Positions 51,694 to 60,109 of a stretch of DNA of 64,000 bases are shown here, piece by piece. The notes below the pieces were generated by a model. That model saw only the letters and a list, made by a program, of their open reading frames with translations. It made no database searches and was not told the origin of the DNA. Position 1 is the first letter of the stretch. The number at the start of each line of letters is the position of its first letter. Position numbers and translations under genes: made by a program. Where the stretch lies: positions 3,000,001-3,064,000 of the forward strand of contig NZ_CP092333.1 in assembly GCF_018595675.2 (NCBI RefSeq), read 5' to 3'. The DNA is from Flavihumibacter fluvii (GTDB lineage: Bacteria; Bacteroidota; Bacteroidia; Chitinophagales; Chitinophagaceae).

Positions 51694-52437
51694 TTAAACA
51701 ATGCGCATGCTCATACCACCATCAATGGTAACATTCTCACCCGTTATAAATGTATTATTGACCAGCATGCAAATGACATCGGCAACATCCGATGGCCGGC
51801 CTTCGCGCGCGAGCGGGATCCTGTCCTCCAGGTTCTTTTTCACCTGCGCTTCCGTTAACGAGTTTTGAAAACGTGTACGGATCACGCCTGGTGATACACA
51901 ATTCACCCGGATATTGAAGGGTGCCAATTCCAAAGCCAATGACCTTGTCAACTGAAACAAAGCGCCCTTAACCACTGAATAGGCTAACGCATTTTTTACG
52001 CCGCGCAAGCCTGCCGCTGATGATATAAAAATAATCGCCGCTTCCTTGTTTGCCTGCATATGCGGAACCGCAAACCGGCACAACTGAAATGCGGCATGCA
52101 GGTGAATATCAAATGCGGCATACCATACATCCGCTGCGCCGGATAATAATCCGCCCGGCGCCGGCCCACCGGCACTATGCACCAATATATCAATGCCACC
52201 CAATACCGCAGCGGTCTCTTCAACCGCTGCCTGGCAGGCTGCAACGGCCGACAGGTCCGCACTGATCACATGACAGCGCACACCCATTTCCCTGATCTCG
52301 GCGGACAAAGTTTCGCCTGCAATATGTCGCGCGACCAGGCAGATATCATGTCCCTGCTTAGCCAACGCCAATGCTGTTGCTGCCCCGATGCCTAATGTGC
52401 CACCGGTGACCAGGGCAACTTTATTCCTATTGTTCAT
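51694..52437 (-). CDS. SDR-family oxidoreductase
   Basis: 247 residues from ATG 52437 (MNNRNKVALVTGGTLGIGAATALALA). The NAD(P) loop TGGTLGIG, the NAG-equivalent HSAGG, the catalytic Ser in IIFISSAAG and the Tyr/Lys pair in AYSVVKGAL are present, as are ELAPFNIRVNCVSPG and the late FITGENVTIDGGMSM. It reduces or oxidises a small alcohol or sugar. The neighbours suggest a step in the use of a deoxy sugar such as fucose; this is inference. Its start overlaps the fucosidase stop by 11 bases. Confidence 0.92.
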   Translation of the reverse strand: MNNRNKVALVTGGTLGIGAATALALAKQGHDICLVARHIAGETLSAEIREMGVRCHVISADLSAVAACQAAVEETAAVLGGIDILVHSAGGPAPGGLLSGAADVWYAAFDIHLHAAFQLCRFAVPHMQANKEAAIIFISSAAGLRGVKNALAYSVVKGALFQLTRSLALELAPFNIRVNCVSPGVIRTRFQNSLTEAQVKKNLEDRIPLAREGRPSDVADVICMLVNNTFITGENVTIDGGMSMRIV

Positions 52438-53998
52438 TTGCTGATTTTTGTGTGCCTTCCATGCGAAAGCCCCAGGCCGCCTGTTGCCGAAGCGCACTGT
52501 CCGCGGTAAGGTCGGTTGGAAGCTGGATGGTCAATACGCCCTGCTTATAGGTCCAGGTGAGTGGCCTGGGATAACCCAGCAGGTAGATATTTTTCCCTTT
52601 CGCCGGTACCACCTGCTTCAATTGCAGTGTGGCTCCTGGCCAGGCCATGGCAAAGGCATAGAGGTATTTTTTATCCTTCGTGGTGGTATAACGGAGATGG
52701 TCACCTTCCTTCCAGGCCGCCGCCGCCCTTGAGCCGTAAATACCTTCACCATTTATTTTCAACCACGCACCGGTTTCTTCAAATTGTTTGATCGCTGTCG
52801 GGTGAAAGCGGCCATTGCCATCCGGGCCTGTGCCGATCATGTAACTCCCGCCCTTCGACACCGCATCGATCAGGTTATGGATGATATACTTACTGCCTTT
52901 GTAATTGGCCGCCACACTATCATACGAAAACGTACTCGCCAACTGGTCGATCGTCATCCAGGGCATCTTCGTATTCTCTTTATTGCCCGGAACAAAATTC
53001 TCCGGCGTATAGTAATCACCGTAATTCCCAATGCCACGGCACCTGAACATAACATCTGGTTGGATTTTCCTGAGCGCCTTAATGGTTGCTTTCATCTCTG
53101 GCCATACGCGCGGACCTAAATACTGGTCCAGGCAGATCATATCGATCTTGCCATAATTGGTGAGCAGTTCGGTAAGCTGCTGCCGGTGCCGGGCCATCAT
53201 CCGCTTCACTTCGGCATCAGTGGGTTCTGCAACAATTATCTTGGAAAAACTGGCCGTGTAATTCGTGGTATCACCATAATGGGTATATGGATTGATCTTC
53301 GAATCTTCCGTTTGCAACGGAGCAAAATTATATGGCCGGCAATCGGCATCATACCAATCGGGATGCGAAAAATACAGGTCGATCCGCATCTTATGTTTAT
53401 GTGCTGCATCACAAAGCTCCTTTACGATATCGCGCTTAAAGGGCGTCTCCATGATACTATAGGCCAGGTCGCAGTCTTCAATAGCCGGACCGCCGGGTGC
53501 GGTATAATTTGCCCGGCTCTTCACCCTGGCTTTTGTATCAAACATCGAAAAGCCTTCGTGGTGTTTGCTGGTAAACGCAAAACATTTGATGCCCGAACGT
53601 TCAAAAAACGCCATCCACTCTTCGGCATCAAATCCAACCGGATTAAAACTTTTGTATAAATTCTGGTATTCCTGTTTCTTCTCATTCGACAATTCAAGGA
53701 ATGCCCAGGACTCATGGTTCAACTGCCACATGGAATAGATCCCCCAATGGATCCGGATCCCGAACTTCATGTCATTGAAGTCTTCATACGCCGCTTCAGA
53801 GGCATGGAAATAATCCGGATCAGGCACCTGCTCCACATAAGTTTTTACGGGCAGGTAATGATCGTCATTGGCGGGAAGGTCGATATTCCGTGATTGTTCA
53901 ACGACCCGCGCATTAACGGGTTTTGATGATGCTGGCACTTGCGCTGACACGGACAGTTGCAGCAGGATCAACATACAAAGGAAATAGCCATTTTTCAT
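52427..53998 (-). CDS. Alpha-L-fucosidase (GH29)
   Basis: 523 residues with a signal peptide (1-19, QLSVSAQ). GH29 hallmarks: FGIRIHWGIYSM (family motif FGIFxHWG), YNLYKSFNPVGFDAEEWMAFFERSGIKCFAFTSKHHEGFSMFDTK in parts, a nucleophile-region Asp in KIDMICLDQYLG, RCRGIGNYGDYYTPE, and KGGSYMIGTGPDGNGRFHPTAIKQFEETGAWLKINGEGIYGSRA in parts. It removes alpha-linked L-fucose from glycans in the periplasm or outside. It is the second gene of a minus-strand cluster led by an AraC regulator. No SusC/SusD pair is nearby, so it is not a typical polysaccharide utilisation locus. Confidence 0.93.
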   Translation of the reverse strand: MKNGYFLCMLILLQLSVSAQVPASSKPVNARVVEQSRNIDLPANDDHYLPVKTYVEQVPDPDYFHASEAAYEDFNDMKFGIRIHWGIYSMWQLNHESWAFLELSNEKKQEYQNLYKSFNPVGFDAEEWMAFFERSGIKCFAFTSKHHEGFSMFDTKARVKSRANYTAPGGPAIEDCDLAYSIMETPFKRDIVKELCDAAHKHKMRIDLYFSHPDWYDADCRPYNFAPLQTEDSKINPYTHYGDTTNYTASFSKIIVAEPTDAEVKRMMARHRQQLTELLTNYGKIDMICLDQYLGPRVWPEMKATIKALRKIQPDVMFRCRGIGNYGDYYTPENFVPGNKENTKMPWMTIDQLASTFSYDSVAANYKGSKYIIHNLIDAVSKGGSYMIGTGPDGNGRFHPTAIKQFEETGAWLKINGEGIYGSRAAAAWKEGDHLRYTTTKDKKYLYAFAMAWPGATLQLKQVVPAKGKNIYLLGYPRPLTWTYKQGVLTIQLPTDLTADSALRQQAAWGFRMEGTQKSANEQ

Positions 53999-54061
53999 GC
54001 CAGAAAAAGTACACTCAAAATCAATAGCAAATGGCCAACGGGGGATGTAAATTTTGATATT

Positions 54062-54952
54062 TTACATATATTTTTTGATAGTGCTTTTCCGGTACTGCTC
54101 GGGAGACATGCCCGTTTTCTCTTTAAAGAATTTCGAAAAATATTCGGCCGATTCGAAATTGAGGCTGTAGGCAATTTCCTTGATGCTCTTCGAATGATCG
54201 GCCGTTAGCAATTTCGCCTGCTCGATTTTTAATTTCAACAGGTATTGGTTCGGGGCCATGCCGGTGTACATCTTAAAGGCTTTCCTGAACCAGGCATAAC
54301 TCACGTTCAATTCTTCGGCTACTTTTTCCATCTCAATATTCGTATCCAGGTTTGCCCTTAATATGAACCGCGCTTTATTGATGATGGCTTCATTGATATT
54401 TTCTTTCGCCGAGCTTTGCTCTTTCTGGATGGAATGGACCTGGCCCAGCAAATGCAATAGTATTCCTGACACCAGTGGCTGGTAGCCGGATTTCTCTTCC
54501 CTGATCCGGTCGAGGATCCCGGTATACAAATTAAAGATGCTTTCATGCACACCGATCTCCATAATGGGCGACTGCCGGCTGAAGAAATGTTTGTCCACCA
54601 GGTTATCCATGATAGGGCCATTAAACCCGATCCAGAATTCATCCCAGCCCTTTTCCGGATTGGGCCTGAAGCGATGCCATTCTCCAGGAAACAGGATCAT
54701 GATGCTGCCTTCCTTTACGACTTGCTCCTTACAACTGGCCGATTCAAAAACACCTTCCCCCCTGGCCACATAGAACACCTGGTATTCGGCCAGCTTGCGG
54801 CCTTTCGTTGTGTCGAAATAACGATGCGAAGGAATGCTCCTGGATGGGTACACTTCATGCGGACCGATCCGGTTGCATCCGGCATACAACACAAAGAGCC
54901 CCCAGTTCTCATCGCCGGCACTGGTCGCGAGGTATTTATGGTAATTGAGCAT
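54062..54952 (-). CDS. AraC-family transcriptional regulator
   Basis: 296 residues from ATG 54952 (MLNYHKYLATSAGDENWGLFVLYAG). The N-terminal cupin domain (GRKLAEYQVFYVARGEGVFES, GSIMILFPGEWHRFRPNPEKGWDEFWIGFNG) probably senses a sugar. The C-terminal domain has two HTH units (IEMEKVAEELNVSYAWFRKAFKMYTGMAPNQYLLKLKI in parts; SIKEIAYSLNFESAEYFSKFFKEKTGMSPEQYRK in parts). It starts inside the META lipoprotein gene (17-base overlap) and is followed by the fucosidase after 63 bases on the same strand, so it is likely the regulator of that operon. Confidence 0.9.
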   Translation of the reverse strand: MLNYHKYLATSAGDENWGLFVLYAGCNRIGPHEVYPSRSIPSHRYFDTTKGRKLAEYQVFYVARGEGVFESASCKEQVVKEGSIMILFPGEWHRFRPNPEKGWDEFWIGFNGPIMDNLVDKHFFSRQSPIMEIGVHESIFNLYTGILDRIREEKSGYQPLVSGILLHLLGQVHSIQKEQSSAKENINEAIINKARFILRANLDTNIEMEKVAEELNVSYAWFRKAFKMYTGMAPNQYLLKLKIEQAKLLTADHSKSIKEIAYSLNFESAEYFSKFFKEKTGMSPEQYRKSTIKKYM

Positions 54953-55382
54953 CACCCCTGAATTTCGCCAATAATTTTTCGCCGTCGTACAAATACAATT
55001 CTTTATTCGCGATCCGCCAGTCATTCACTTTTTCCAGGGCCTTCAGGAATTGTGGTTCTACGGTCGTTTCCGGGCAAGCCATCCGCGTTACGGCAAGGGG
55101 CGAAAATGCCAGTCCCGATTCGCCGGCAAGGGCGACTGACCCGCTCAACCTGTTACAACCGGCATTACCCGACACCCGCGTTACCTGGCCGGGAGAAAAC
55201 AGCAGGTGCGCTTTCGAATCACTGGCCACGGCCTGGCCATCCAATTCAATCAATGACCATTTGTACATATACAATTGTTCACTACCGCCCGCTGCCGGTT
55301 TAACGCCTTTGGTACTGGCGCATCCGGCCATGGTAATTACACTGATGGCTAAGGCGCATCCGATCGTCAATAAATCATTCAT
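54936..55382 (-). CDS. META-domain (HslJ-like) lipoprotein
   Basis: 148 residues from ATG 55382. A lipoprotein signal ends MAGC (Cys at about 21). The META domain starts YKWSLIELDGQAV and continues LLFSPGQVTRVSGNAGCNRLSGSVAL, FSPLAVTRMACPE and the ending LYLYDGEKLLAKFRG, the full pattern of HslJ-like proteins. These small envelope proteins are linked to antibiotic and stress tolerance; the mechanism is unclear. Divergent from the CocE-type hydrolase, and overlapping the start of the AraC gene. Confidence 0.9.
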   Translation of the reverse strand: MNDLLTIGCALAISVITMAGCASTKGVKPAAGGSEQLYMYKWSLIELDGQAVASDSKAHLLFSPGQVTRVSGNAGCNRLSGSVALAGESGLAFSPLAVTRMACPETTVEPQFLKALEKVNDWRIANKELYLYDGEKLLAKFRGDAQLP

Positions 55383-55493
55383 GTTTATACTTTTTAATTG
55401 CACAGTACAGATGCAACAAACGCCTGAATTTATGTTAATGAAATGCCAAACATACTTACCTTCAGATAGTCTCCAAAACTAAACCAGAATTAC

Positions 55494-57335
55494 ATGAATA
55501 AGGGCATTGCTATATTGCTATTTTTCACCTGTTTGTATGGCCAGGCTTCCGCGCAAACCGACACGGTTGCGATGTACAAAAAGACCTCGGTGATGATCCC
55601 CATGCGCGATAACACCAAATTATACACGGTCATTGTTAGTCCGGTTAACCCGAAATCGGCTGTGCCCATTCTCCTTGAAAGAACGCCCTATGGTGCAGAT
55701 ATTCCATTAGAAGATGGAACAGAATTCCCGATCAGGGAAATGGGCGCGCTTCGCGACATGGCGCGGGAAGGGTACATTTTTGTATACCAGGATTGCCGGG
55801 GAAAATATAAGAGTGAGGGAACTATGGAGATTCATCAACCCTTACTGCACGCCACTGAAAAAGGTGCGATAGATGAAAGTACCGATACCTGGGATACAAT
55901 AGACTGGCTGGTCAAAAACCTGGTCAGCAATAATGGCAAAGTGGGCATATATGGTATTTCTTATCCCGGCTGGCTGGCGCTGGTAGGATCAGTTGATCCG
56001 CATCCCGCACTCAAGGCCTCTTCTGAACAGGCTTGCATGGGCGACCTGTTCCTGGGTGATGATTTCCACCATAATGGCGCTTTTCGTTTAAGTTATGGCA
56101 TGGAATATAGTTATGAGGTGGAGTTTGATAAAACCACCGATAGCGAATTTCCATTTCCGCAATATGACCTGTATGACTGGTATTTGAACCTGGGCGCTTT
56201 GAAAAACGTCAACAGCCGGTATTTTAAGAACAAGATCCCTACCTGGAATAATTTTGTCAGTCACCCTAACTATGATGCCTACTGGAAAAAAAATTCACCA
56301 CTGAGTTACATCCAATACCCGCAGGTACCACAACTGCATGTAGGCGGTTATTACGACCAGGAAGACATCAATGGCCCCCAGCTGATGTACGCACATATGG
56401 AAAAGAAAGATTCCTTCAACAGGAACTATATCGTGCTGGGCCCCTGGAACCATGGCCAATGGGGCGGAAGTAAAGGCGATAGCCTGGGAAAAATATCCTT
56501 CGGCAGCAAAACCGGGGAATGGTTCAGGGGACTGCAAAAAAACTGGTTCGACTATTGGTTAAAAGGAAAGGGTACCGGAAATTTTGAGGAAGCCACCTGT
56601 TTCCAGACCGGCAGCAATACCTGGAAGACCTACACCAGCTGGCCGCCGAAAGCTGCCGTGATAAAAAAACTATATGCTGCTCCAGGCAACAAGGCCACAT
56701 TTAATACACCCGGTGCTGCGGAGGGATTCCTGTCCTATACCAGCGATCCTGCCAAACCCGTCCCTTACAGGACCTTACCCATTGAAGCAACCTATGGAAC
56801 AGGCAGCAGGTGGAAACAATGGCAGGTAGAAGACCAGCGTTTCGTATATACCCGGCCCGATGTAGTAAGTTTTGTACTGGATTCACTGAAAGAAGATATC
56901 ACCGTGACCGGAAAAATCATCGCCCATTTATTTGCCAGTACTTCTGGCAGCGATGCAGACTGGATTGTAAAACTGATTGATGTATACCCTGCTATTGATC
57001 CCGATAACCTGGCCATGAGCGGCTACCAGTTACCGGTAGCCATGGAAGTTTTTCGCGGCCGGTTCCGTAAAAGCTTTTCGCAACCCACTCCACTTACACC
57101 CAACAAACCAGAAGAGTTTGTGATTGACCTGCACGATATCAACCATCGTTTTAAAAAGGGGCACCGGATCATGGTACAGGTCCAAAGCACCTGGTTTCCG
57201 CTGATTGACCGTAATCCGCAAAAATTCGTGCCAAATATTTTCGAAGCCAATGCTGCAGATTTCATAAAAGCAGAACAACGCATTTATTTTTCCGCAAAGC
57301 ACCCCACCTATATTGAGTTGCCGGTAATGGAATGA
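55494..57335 (+). CDS. Secreted CocE/NonD-family (S15-like) hydrolase
   Basis: 613 residues. Signal peptide 1-21 (GQASAQ). Alpha/beta hydrolase with PMRDNTKLYTVIVSP, PILLERTPYG, YIFVYQDCRGKYKSEG, TWDTIDWLVKN and the nucleophile Ser in GIYGISYPGW (about 155). The acid and His follow at GGYYDQED and GPWNHGQW. A C-terminal jelly-roll (VTGKIIAHLFASTSGSDADWIVKLIDVYP in parts; RIMVQVQSTWFPLIDRNP) is typical of the X-Pro dipeptidyl-peptidase/CocE family. Substrates range from peptides to acyl esters and glutaryl-cephalosporins; here the substrate is unknown. Exported, single gene. Confidence 0.93.
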   Translation: MNKGIAILLFFTCLYGQASAQTDTVAMYKKTSVMIPMRDNTKLYTVIVSPVNPKSAVPILLERTPYGADIPLEDGTEFPIREMGALRDMAREGYIFVYQDCRGKYKSEGTMEIHQPLLHATEKGAIDESTDTWDTIDWLVKNLVSNNGKVGIYGISYPGWLALVGSVDPHPALKASSEQACMGDLFLGDDFHHNGAFRLSYGMEYSYEVEFDKTTDSEFPFPQYDLYDWYLNLGALKNVNSRYFKNKIPTWNNFVSHPNYDAYWKKNSPLSYIQYPQVPQLHVGGYYDQEDINGPQLMYAHMEKKDSFNRNYIVLGPWNHGQWGGSKGDSLGKISFGSKTGEWFRGLQKNWFDYWLKGKGTGNFEEATCFQTGSNTWKTYTSWPPKAAVIKKLYAAPGNKATFNTPGAAEGFLSYTSDPAKPVPYRTLPIEATYGTGSRWKQWQVEDQRFVYTRPDVVSFVLDSLKEDITVTGKIIAHLFASTSGSDADWIVKLIDVYPAIDPDNLAMSGYQLPVAMEVFRGRFRKSFSQPTPLTPNKPEEFVIDLHDINHRFKKGHRIMVQVQSTWFPLIDRNPQKFVPNIFEANAADFIKAEQRIYFSAKHPTYIELPVME

Positions 57336-57442
57336 TTTAACATTTCAACCATTAATAAAATATTTCAGCAGTAAAACAGGGCTATCAGGCGATATATTAA
57401 AAATAGTCTTACAATAACCGGACGATGATCCATACTGTTGGC

Positions 57443-57456
57443 ATTGCATTTGCAAT
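57443..57456. promoter_or_regulatory. Palindrome ATTGCA-TT-TGCAAT upstream of the OB-fold operon
   Basis: A perfect 6-bp inverted repeat with a two-base centre, 58 bases before the OB-fold gene ATG, inside an AT-rich 178-base gap in which I see no gene. It could be an operator; chance is possible. Confidence 0.25.
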
Positions 57457-57513
57457 TACCGTTTTACTTGTGCAGTGTGATTGAAAATTAATGTACCCGT
57501 AAAATAAATATCT

Positions 57514-57927
57514 ATGAAAGCCAGGAACCTGATCGTATCTGTAGCAGTGTTGATGTTGTTGATTGTTGGAATTTTTTATGCCCAATACAATAAGCCTTCC
57601 AGGAATATAGCAGATGAGCAAAGCATACCTGTTACAGCAGAACAACTGTTTCAGCAGTTTGCTGAAAACGAACAGGCCGCAAACGGATTGTACCTGAATA
57701 AGGTAGTTGAAGTCAGCGGTGATGTACTCGATATTAAACATACAGAACAGGGCCAGGATGTGATCATACTAAAATCAAATGACCCGATGTTTGGCACTTC
57801 CTGCACGTTAGATACCAGGTACGGTAAACCGGAAAAATTAAAACCAGGGGATAAAGCCACCGTCAAAGGGGTCTGCACTGGTTACCTCACTGATGTTGTC
57901 CTTATCAGGAGCTCAGTCATTAAATAA
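57514..57927 (+). CDS. Membrane-anchored OB-fold protein (tRNA_anti-like)
   Basis: 137 residues. An N-terminal membrane anchor or signal (about 6-24) precedes a domain with VTAEQLFQQFAENEQAANGLYLNKVVEVSGDVLDI in parts and DTRYGKPEKLKPGDKATVKGVCTGYLTDVVLIRSSV. This is the tRNA_anti-like (OB-fold) pattern seen in small envelope proteins of Bacteroidota; despite the name, RNA binding is not expected outside the cytoplasm. It begins an operon with a cytochrome lipoprotein, a DUF5777 barrel and a YceI protein. The next gene starts 19 bases after its stop. Confidence 0.8.
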   Translation: MKARNLIVSVAVLMLLIVGIFYAQYNKPSRNIADEQSIPVTAEQLFQQFAENEQAANGLYLNKVVEVSGDVLDIKHTEQGQDVIILKSNDPMFGTSCTLDTRYGKPEKLKPGDKATVKGVCTGYLTDVVLIRSSVIK

Positions 57928-57946
57928 TCTGCCCACACAATATCGT

Positions 57947-58321
57947 ATGAATAAAGCGCCAAAACGCTACTGGCATTTTATTGCCATAGCAATTACCGTA
58001 TTAAGCCTGGGATGCTACAAAAAAGCTGATGTTGTTATTCCTAAAAAAAATTTGCCGGATGGGGTAAACACTTCGAATGTCACCTACAACAATTATGTAC
58101 ATACGCTATTAAAAAACAATTGCAGCACCTGCCATGGAAAAACCGGATCAGCTGCAGCATTCTGGATAAATACCAATACTTATGAGAATGCCGTCCAATA
58201 CGGCATGCGCATAAAAGAAACCATTGTCGAGGGGTCCATGCCGCCACCGCCAAGAAGTCCTTTTCCACAGGCAGAGAAAGACTTATTACAGGCCTGGATA
58301 GACCGGGGAATGCCCGAGTAA
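57947..58321 (+). CDS. Mono-haem c-type cytochrome lipoprotein
   Basis: 124 residues from ATG 57947. A lipoprotein signal (VLSLGCYKK, Cys at about 23) precedes a short domain with one haem-attachment site CSTCH (about 58-62) in HTLLKNNCSTCHGKTG. A late Met in EGSMPPPPRSPFPQAEKDLLQAWIDRGMPE is the probable axial ligand. The WIDRGMPE ending is typical of planctomycete/Bacteroidota cytochromes of this kind. It likely passes electrons in the periplasm. It is between the OB-fold gene and the DUF5777 barrel gene in one operon. Confidence 0.9.
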   Translation: MNKAPKRYWHFIAIAITVLSLGCYKKADVVIPKKNLPDGVNTSNVTYNNYVHTLLKNNCSTCHGKTGSAAAFWINTNTYENAVQYGMRIKETIVEGSMPPPPRSPFPQAEKDLLQAWIDRGMPE

Positions 58322-58372
58322 CCGGGTCCGGAATTTTCACCCAATATTTCATTACAATTTAACCACGATAAT

Positions 58373-59317
58373 ATGCGGATAGTATGTTTGCTGGCAGCCC
58401 TGCTGCTGGTGCAAAAAATTTATTCCCAGGATAGCCTCGACAATATCCTGGACAAAGAAGTGTCGGCCCAACAAGCCCTTAAGCCGGCAAAAGTATTTGC
58501 AACTTTCAAAGGCACGCACCTCATTAATTCAAGGACAAACGAGACCATCAAAAAGAATGAAATTGACTTTAGGGTCTCGCACCGTTTTGGTGATATTGCG
58601 GGCGAGTATGGTGGGGAGAACAGTTTTTTCGGCTTAGAGAATTCAACAGACATAAAAATATCTTTCGATTATGGAATTACCAACCGGCTGACTGCCGGAA
58701 TAAGCCGTGCAAAAGGGGCAACCGCCATCAGGCAATTGTATGAGGGTTCATTAAAATACAAATTACTTGAGCAGACAGCAAACAATAAAATGCCTGTATC
58801 GGTGACTGCATTTACCAATGCAGTGGTCAGTTCAATGGCTTCAAATACCAAGGCAAATACCCCTGATCATTTCGACCAGTTCTCAGACCGGATGTCTTAT
58901 ACCGGGCAGTTAATCATTGCACGGAAATTCTCTGACCGGTTTTCACTGATGCTGATTCCCACTTTCGTACATACCAATTACGTGATCGCTTCCGACCAAA
59001 ATGATGTGTGGGCAGTAGGTGTGGGCGGAAGGCTGAAAATCACCAAAAGGATGTCGTTGATCGTTGATTACTACAAAACCTTCCGGGGAAGTAACAGCAT
59101 TGCCCAATTTAAAACAAAGGGGCTTAAGTTCTATAACCCGCTGGGCATTGGACTGGAATTTGAAACCGGCGGCCACGTATTCGATTTCAATTTCACCAAC
59201 AGTACAGCACTCCTCGAAAATCAATTTATACCCTATACCACCACAAGTTGGTTAAGCGGACAATTCCGCTGGGGTTTTAATATATCCAGAATCTTTTCAT
59301 TCAAAAAAAATAAATAA
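58373..59317 (+). CDS. DUF5777-family beta-barrel protein
   Basis: 314 residues. Signal peptide 1-18 (QKIYSQ). The family pattern is visible: KVFATFKGTHLINSRTNETIKKNEIDFRVSHRFGDIAGEYGG in parts, FFGLENSTDIKISFDYGITNRLTAGISRAKG, and barrel strands to the end (FEFETGGHVFDFNFTNS; FRWGFNISRIF). I know DUF5777 as a Bacteroidota outer-membrane barrel that is frequently coded next to a c-type cytochrome and a YceI protein, as here. The function is unknown. YceI follows after one base. Confidence 0.85.
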   Translation: MRIVCLLAALLLVQKIYSQDSLDNILDKEVSAQQALKPAKVFATFKGTHLINSRTNETIKKNEIDFRVSHRFGDIAGEYGGENSFFGLENSTDIKISFDYGITNRLTAGISRAKGATAIRQLYEGSLKYKLLEQTANNKMPVSVTAFTNAVVSSMASNTKANTPDHFDQFSDRMSYTGQLIIARKFSDRFSLMLIPTFVHTNYVIASDQNDVWAVGVGGRLKITKRMSLIVDYYKTFRGSNSIAQFKTKGLKFYNPLGIGLEFETGGHVFDFNFTNSTALLENQFIPYTTTSWLSGQFRWGFNISRIFSFKKNK

Positions 59318-59318
59318 C

Positions 59319-59879
59319 ATGAAAAAGTTAATCGTAATGAGCGCAGCTGTTTTGCTGTATTCAAGCCTATTTGCACAGGACAATAAAAAATGGTTCACGC
59401 GCACCGGGCAGATCAGTTTTTTCTCTAAGACAACTGCTGAAAACATTGATGCGAAAAACAATGAGGTCTTCAGCCTGATTGATGCAGAAAAAGGCGAGGT
59501 CGCCTTCCAGGTTTTGGTTACGGGATTCAAATTCACCAAGGCCCTGATGGAAGAACATTTTAATGAGAACTACCTCGAGAGTACTAAGTTTCCCAAAGCG
59601 GTCTTTAAAGGAACTATTGCCGACCTCAGTAAAGTGAATTTTGCCAATGACGGCAGCTACCTGGTCGATATCATTGGCGACCTCACCATCCATGGTGTTA
59701 CCAACCAGGTCAAACTGCCGGCTACGATCATTGTCAAAAATGGCAAGGTGAATGCAGAAACAAAATTCACAGTTAAGCTGGATGATTATAAGATCAAAGT
59801 GCCTAACCTGGTAGCCAACCAGATATCCGAAACAGTGGATGTTGCCGTAAACTGTAATTATGATCCCTACAAATCATAA
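59319..59879 (+). CDS. YceI-family periplasmic protein
   Basis: 186 residues. Signal peptide 1-19 (SSLFAQ). YceI lipocalin-like barrel: FTRTGQISFFSKTTAENIDAKNNEVFSLID in parts, FQVLVTGFKFTKALMEEHFNENYLESTKFPKAVFKG in parts, and DIIGDLTIHGVTNQVKLPATI. YceI proteins bind long isoprenoid chains such as polyprenyl or quinone-like lipids in the periplasm. With the cytochrome and DUF5777 barrel this suggests a quinone- or redox-linked envelope function, by inference. A terminator follows at 59962. Confidence 0.93.
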   Translation: MKKLIVMSAAVLLYSSLFAQDNKKWFTRTGQISFFSKTTAENIDAKNNEVFSLIDAEKGEVAFQVLVTGFKFTKALMEEHFNENYLESTKFPKAVFKGTIADLSKVNFANDGSYLVDIIGDLTIHGVTNQVKLPATIIVKNGKVNAETKFTVKLDDYKIKVPNLVANQISETVDVAVNCNYDPYKS

Positions 59880-59961
59880 TCGGCTGCCTGCAGGAGGTTG
59901 CCGGACTGGAAGGAAATACGGTTTTTCGCCAGCGAATCCTTAACTTAATTACAGGATGAAT

Positions 59962-59988
59962 AATGCCACCCGATACCGGGTGGCATTT
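59962..59988. terminator. Terminator after the YceI operon
   Basis: AATGCCACCCG / CGGGTGGCATT, an 11-bp perfect stem with a four-base loop and a short T run, 83 bases after the YceI stop. Confidence 0.8.
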
Positions 59989-60007
59989 CGTGATGATTAG
60001 CTGGTGG

Positions 60008-60081
60008 TTAGGAGAAGGTCAGGAGAAGGCAACGTGAAACACGTAGGAAGACGTAGGATGACGCAGGATAACGTAGGATGG
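60008..60081. repeat. Degenerate tandem repeats (ACGTAGGAAG type)
   Basis: Units TTAGGAGAAGG and TCAGGAGAAGG are followed by ACGTAGGAAG, ACGTAGGATG, ACGCAGGATA and ACGTAGGATGG, period 10-11 bp, filling the gap before the winged-helix gene. A TAAATTTG box (60082-60089) follows directly and is a perfect -7 element, but it has no TTG at the right distance. Confidence 0.7.
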
Positions 60082-60109
60082 TAAATTTGGATGCTTATAA
60101 AATGTACAC

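Noticed and set aside
52448-52732. Plus-strand frames across the fucosidase gene (also 52784-53119 and 53186-53659)
   Set aside because: They are antisense shadows of a full-length GH29 gene with clear motifs.
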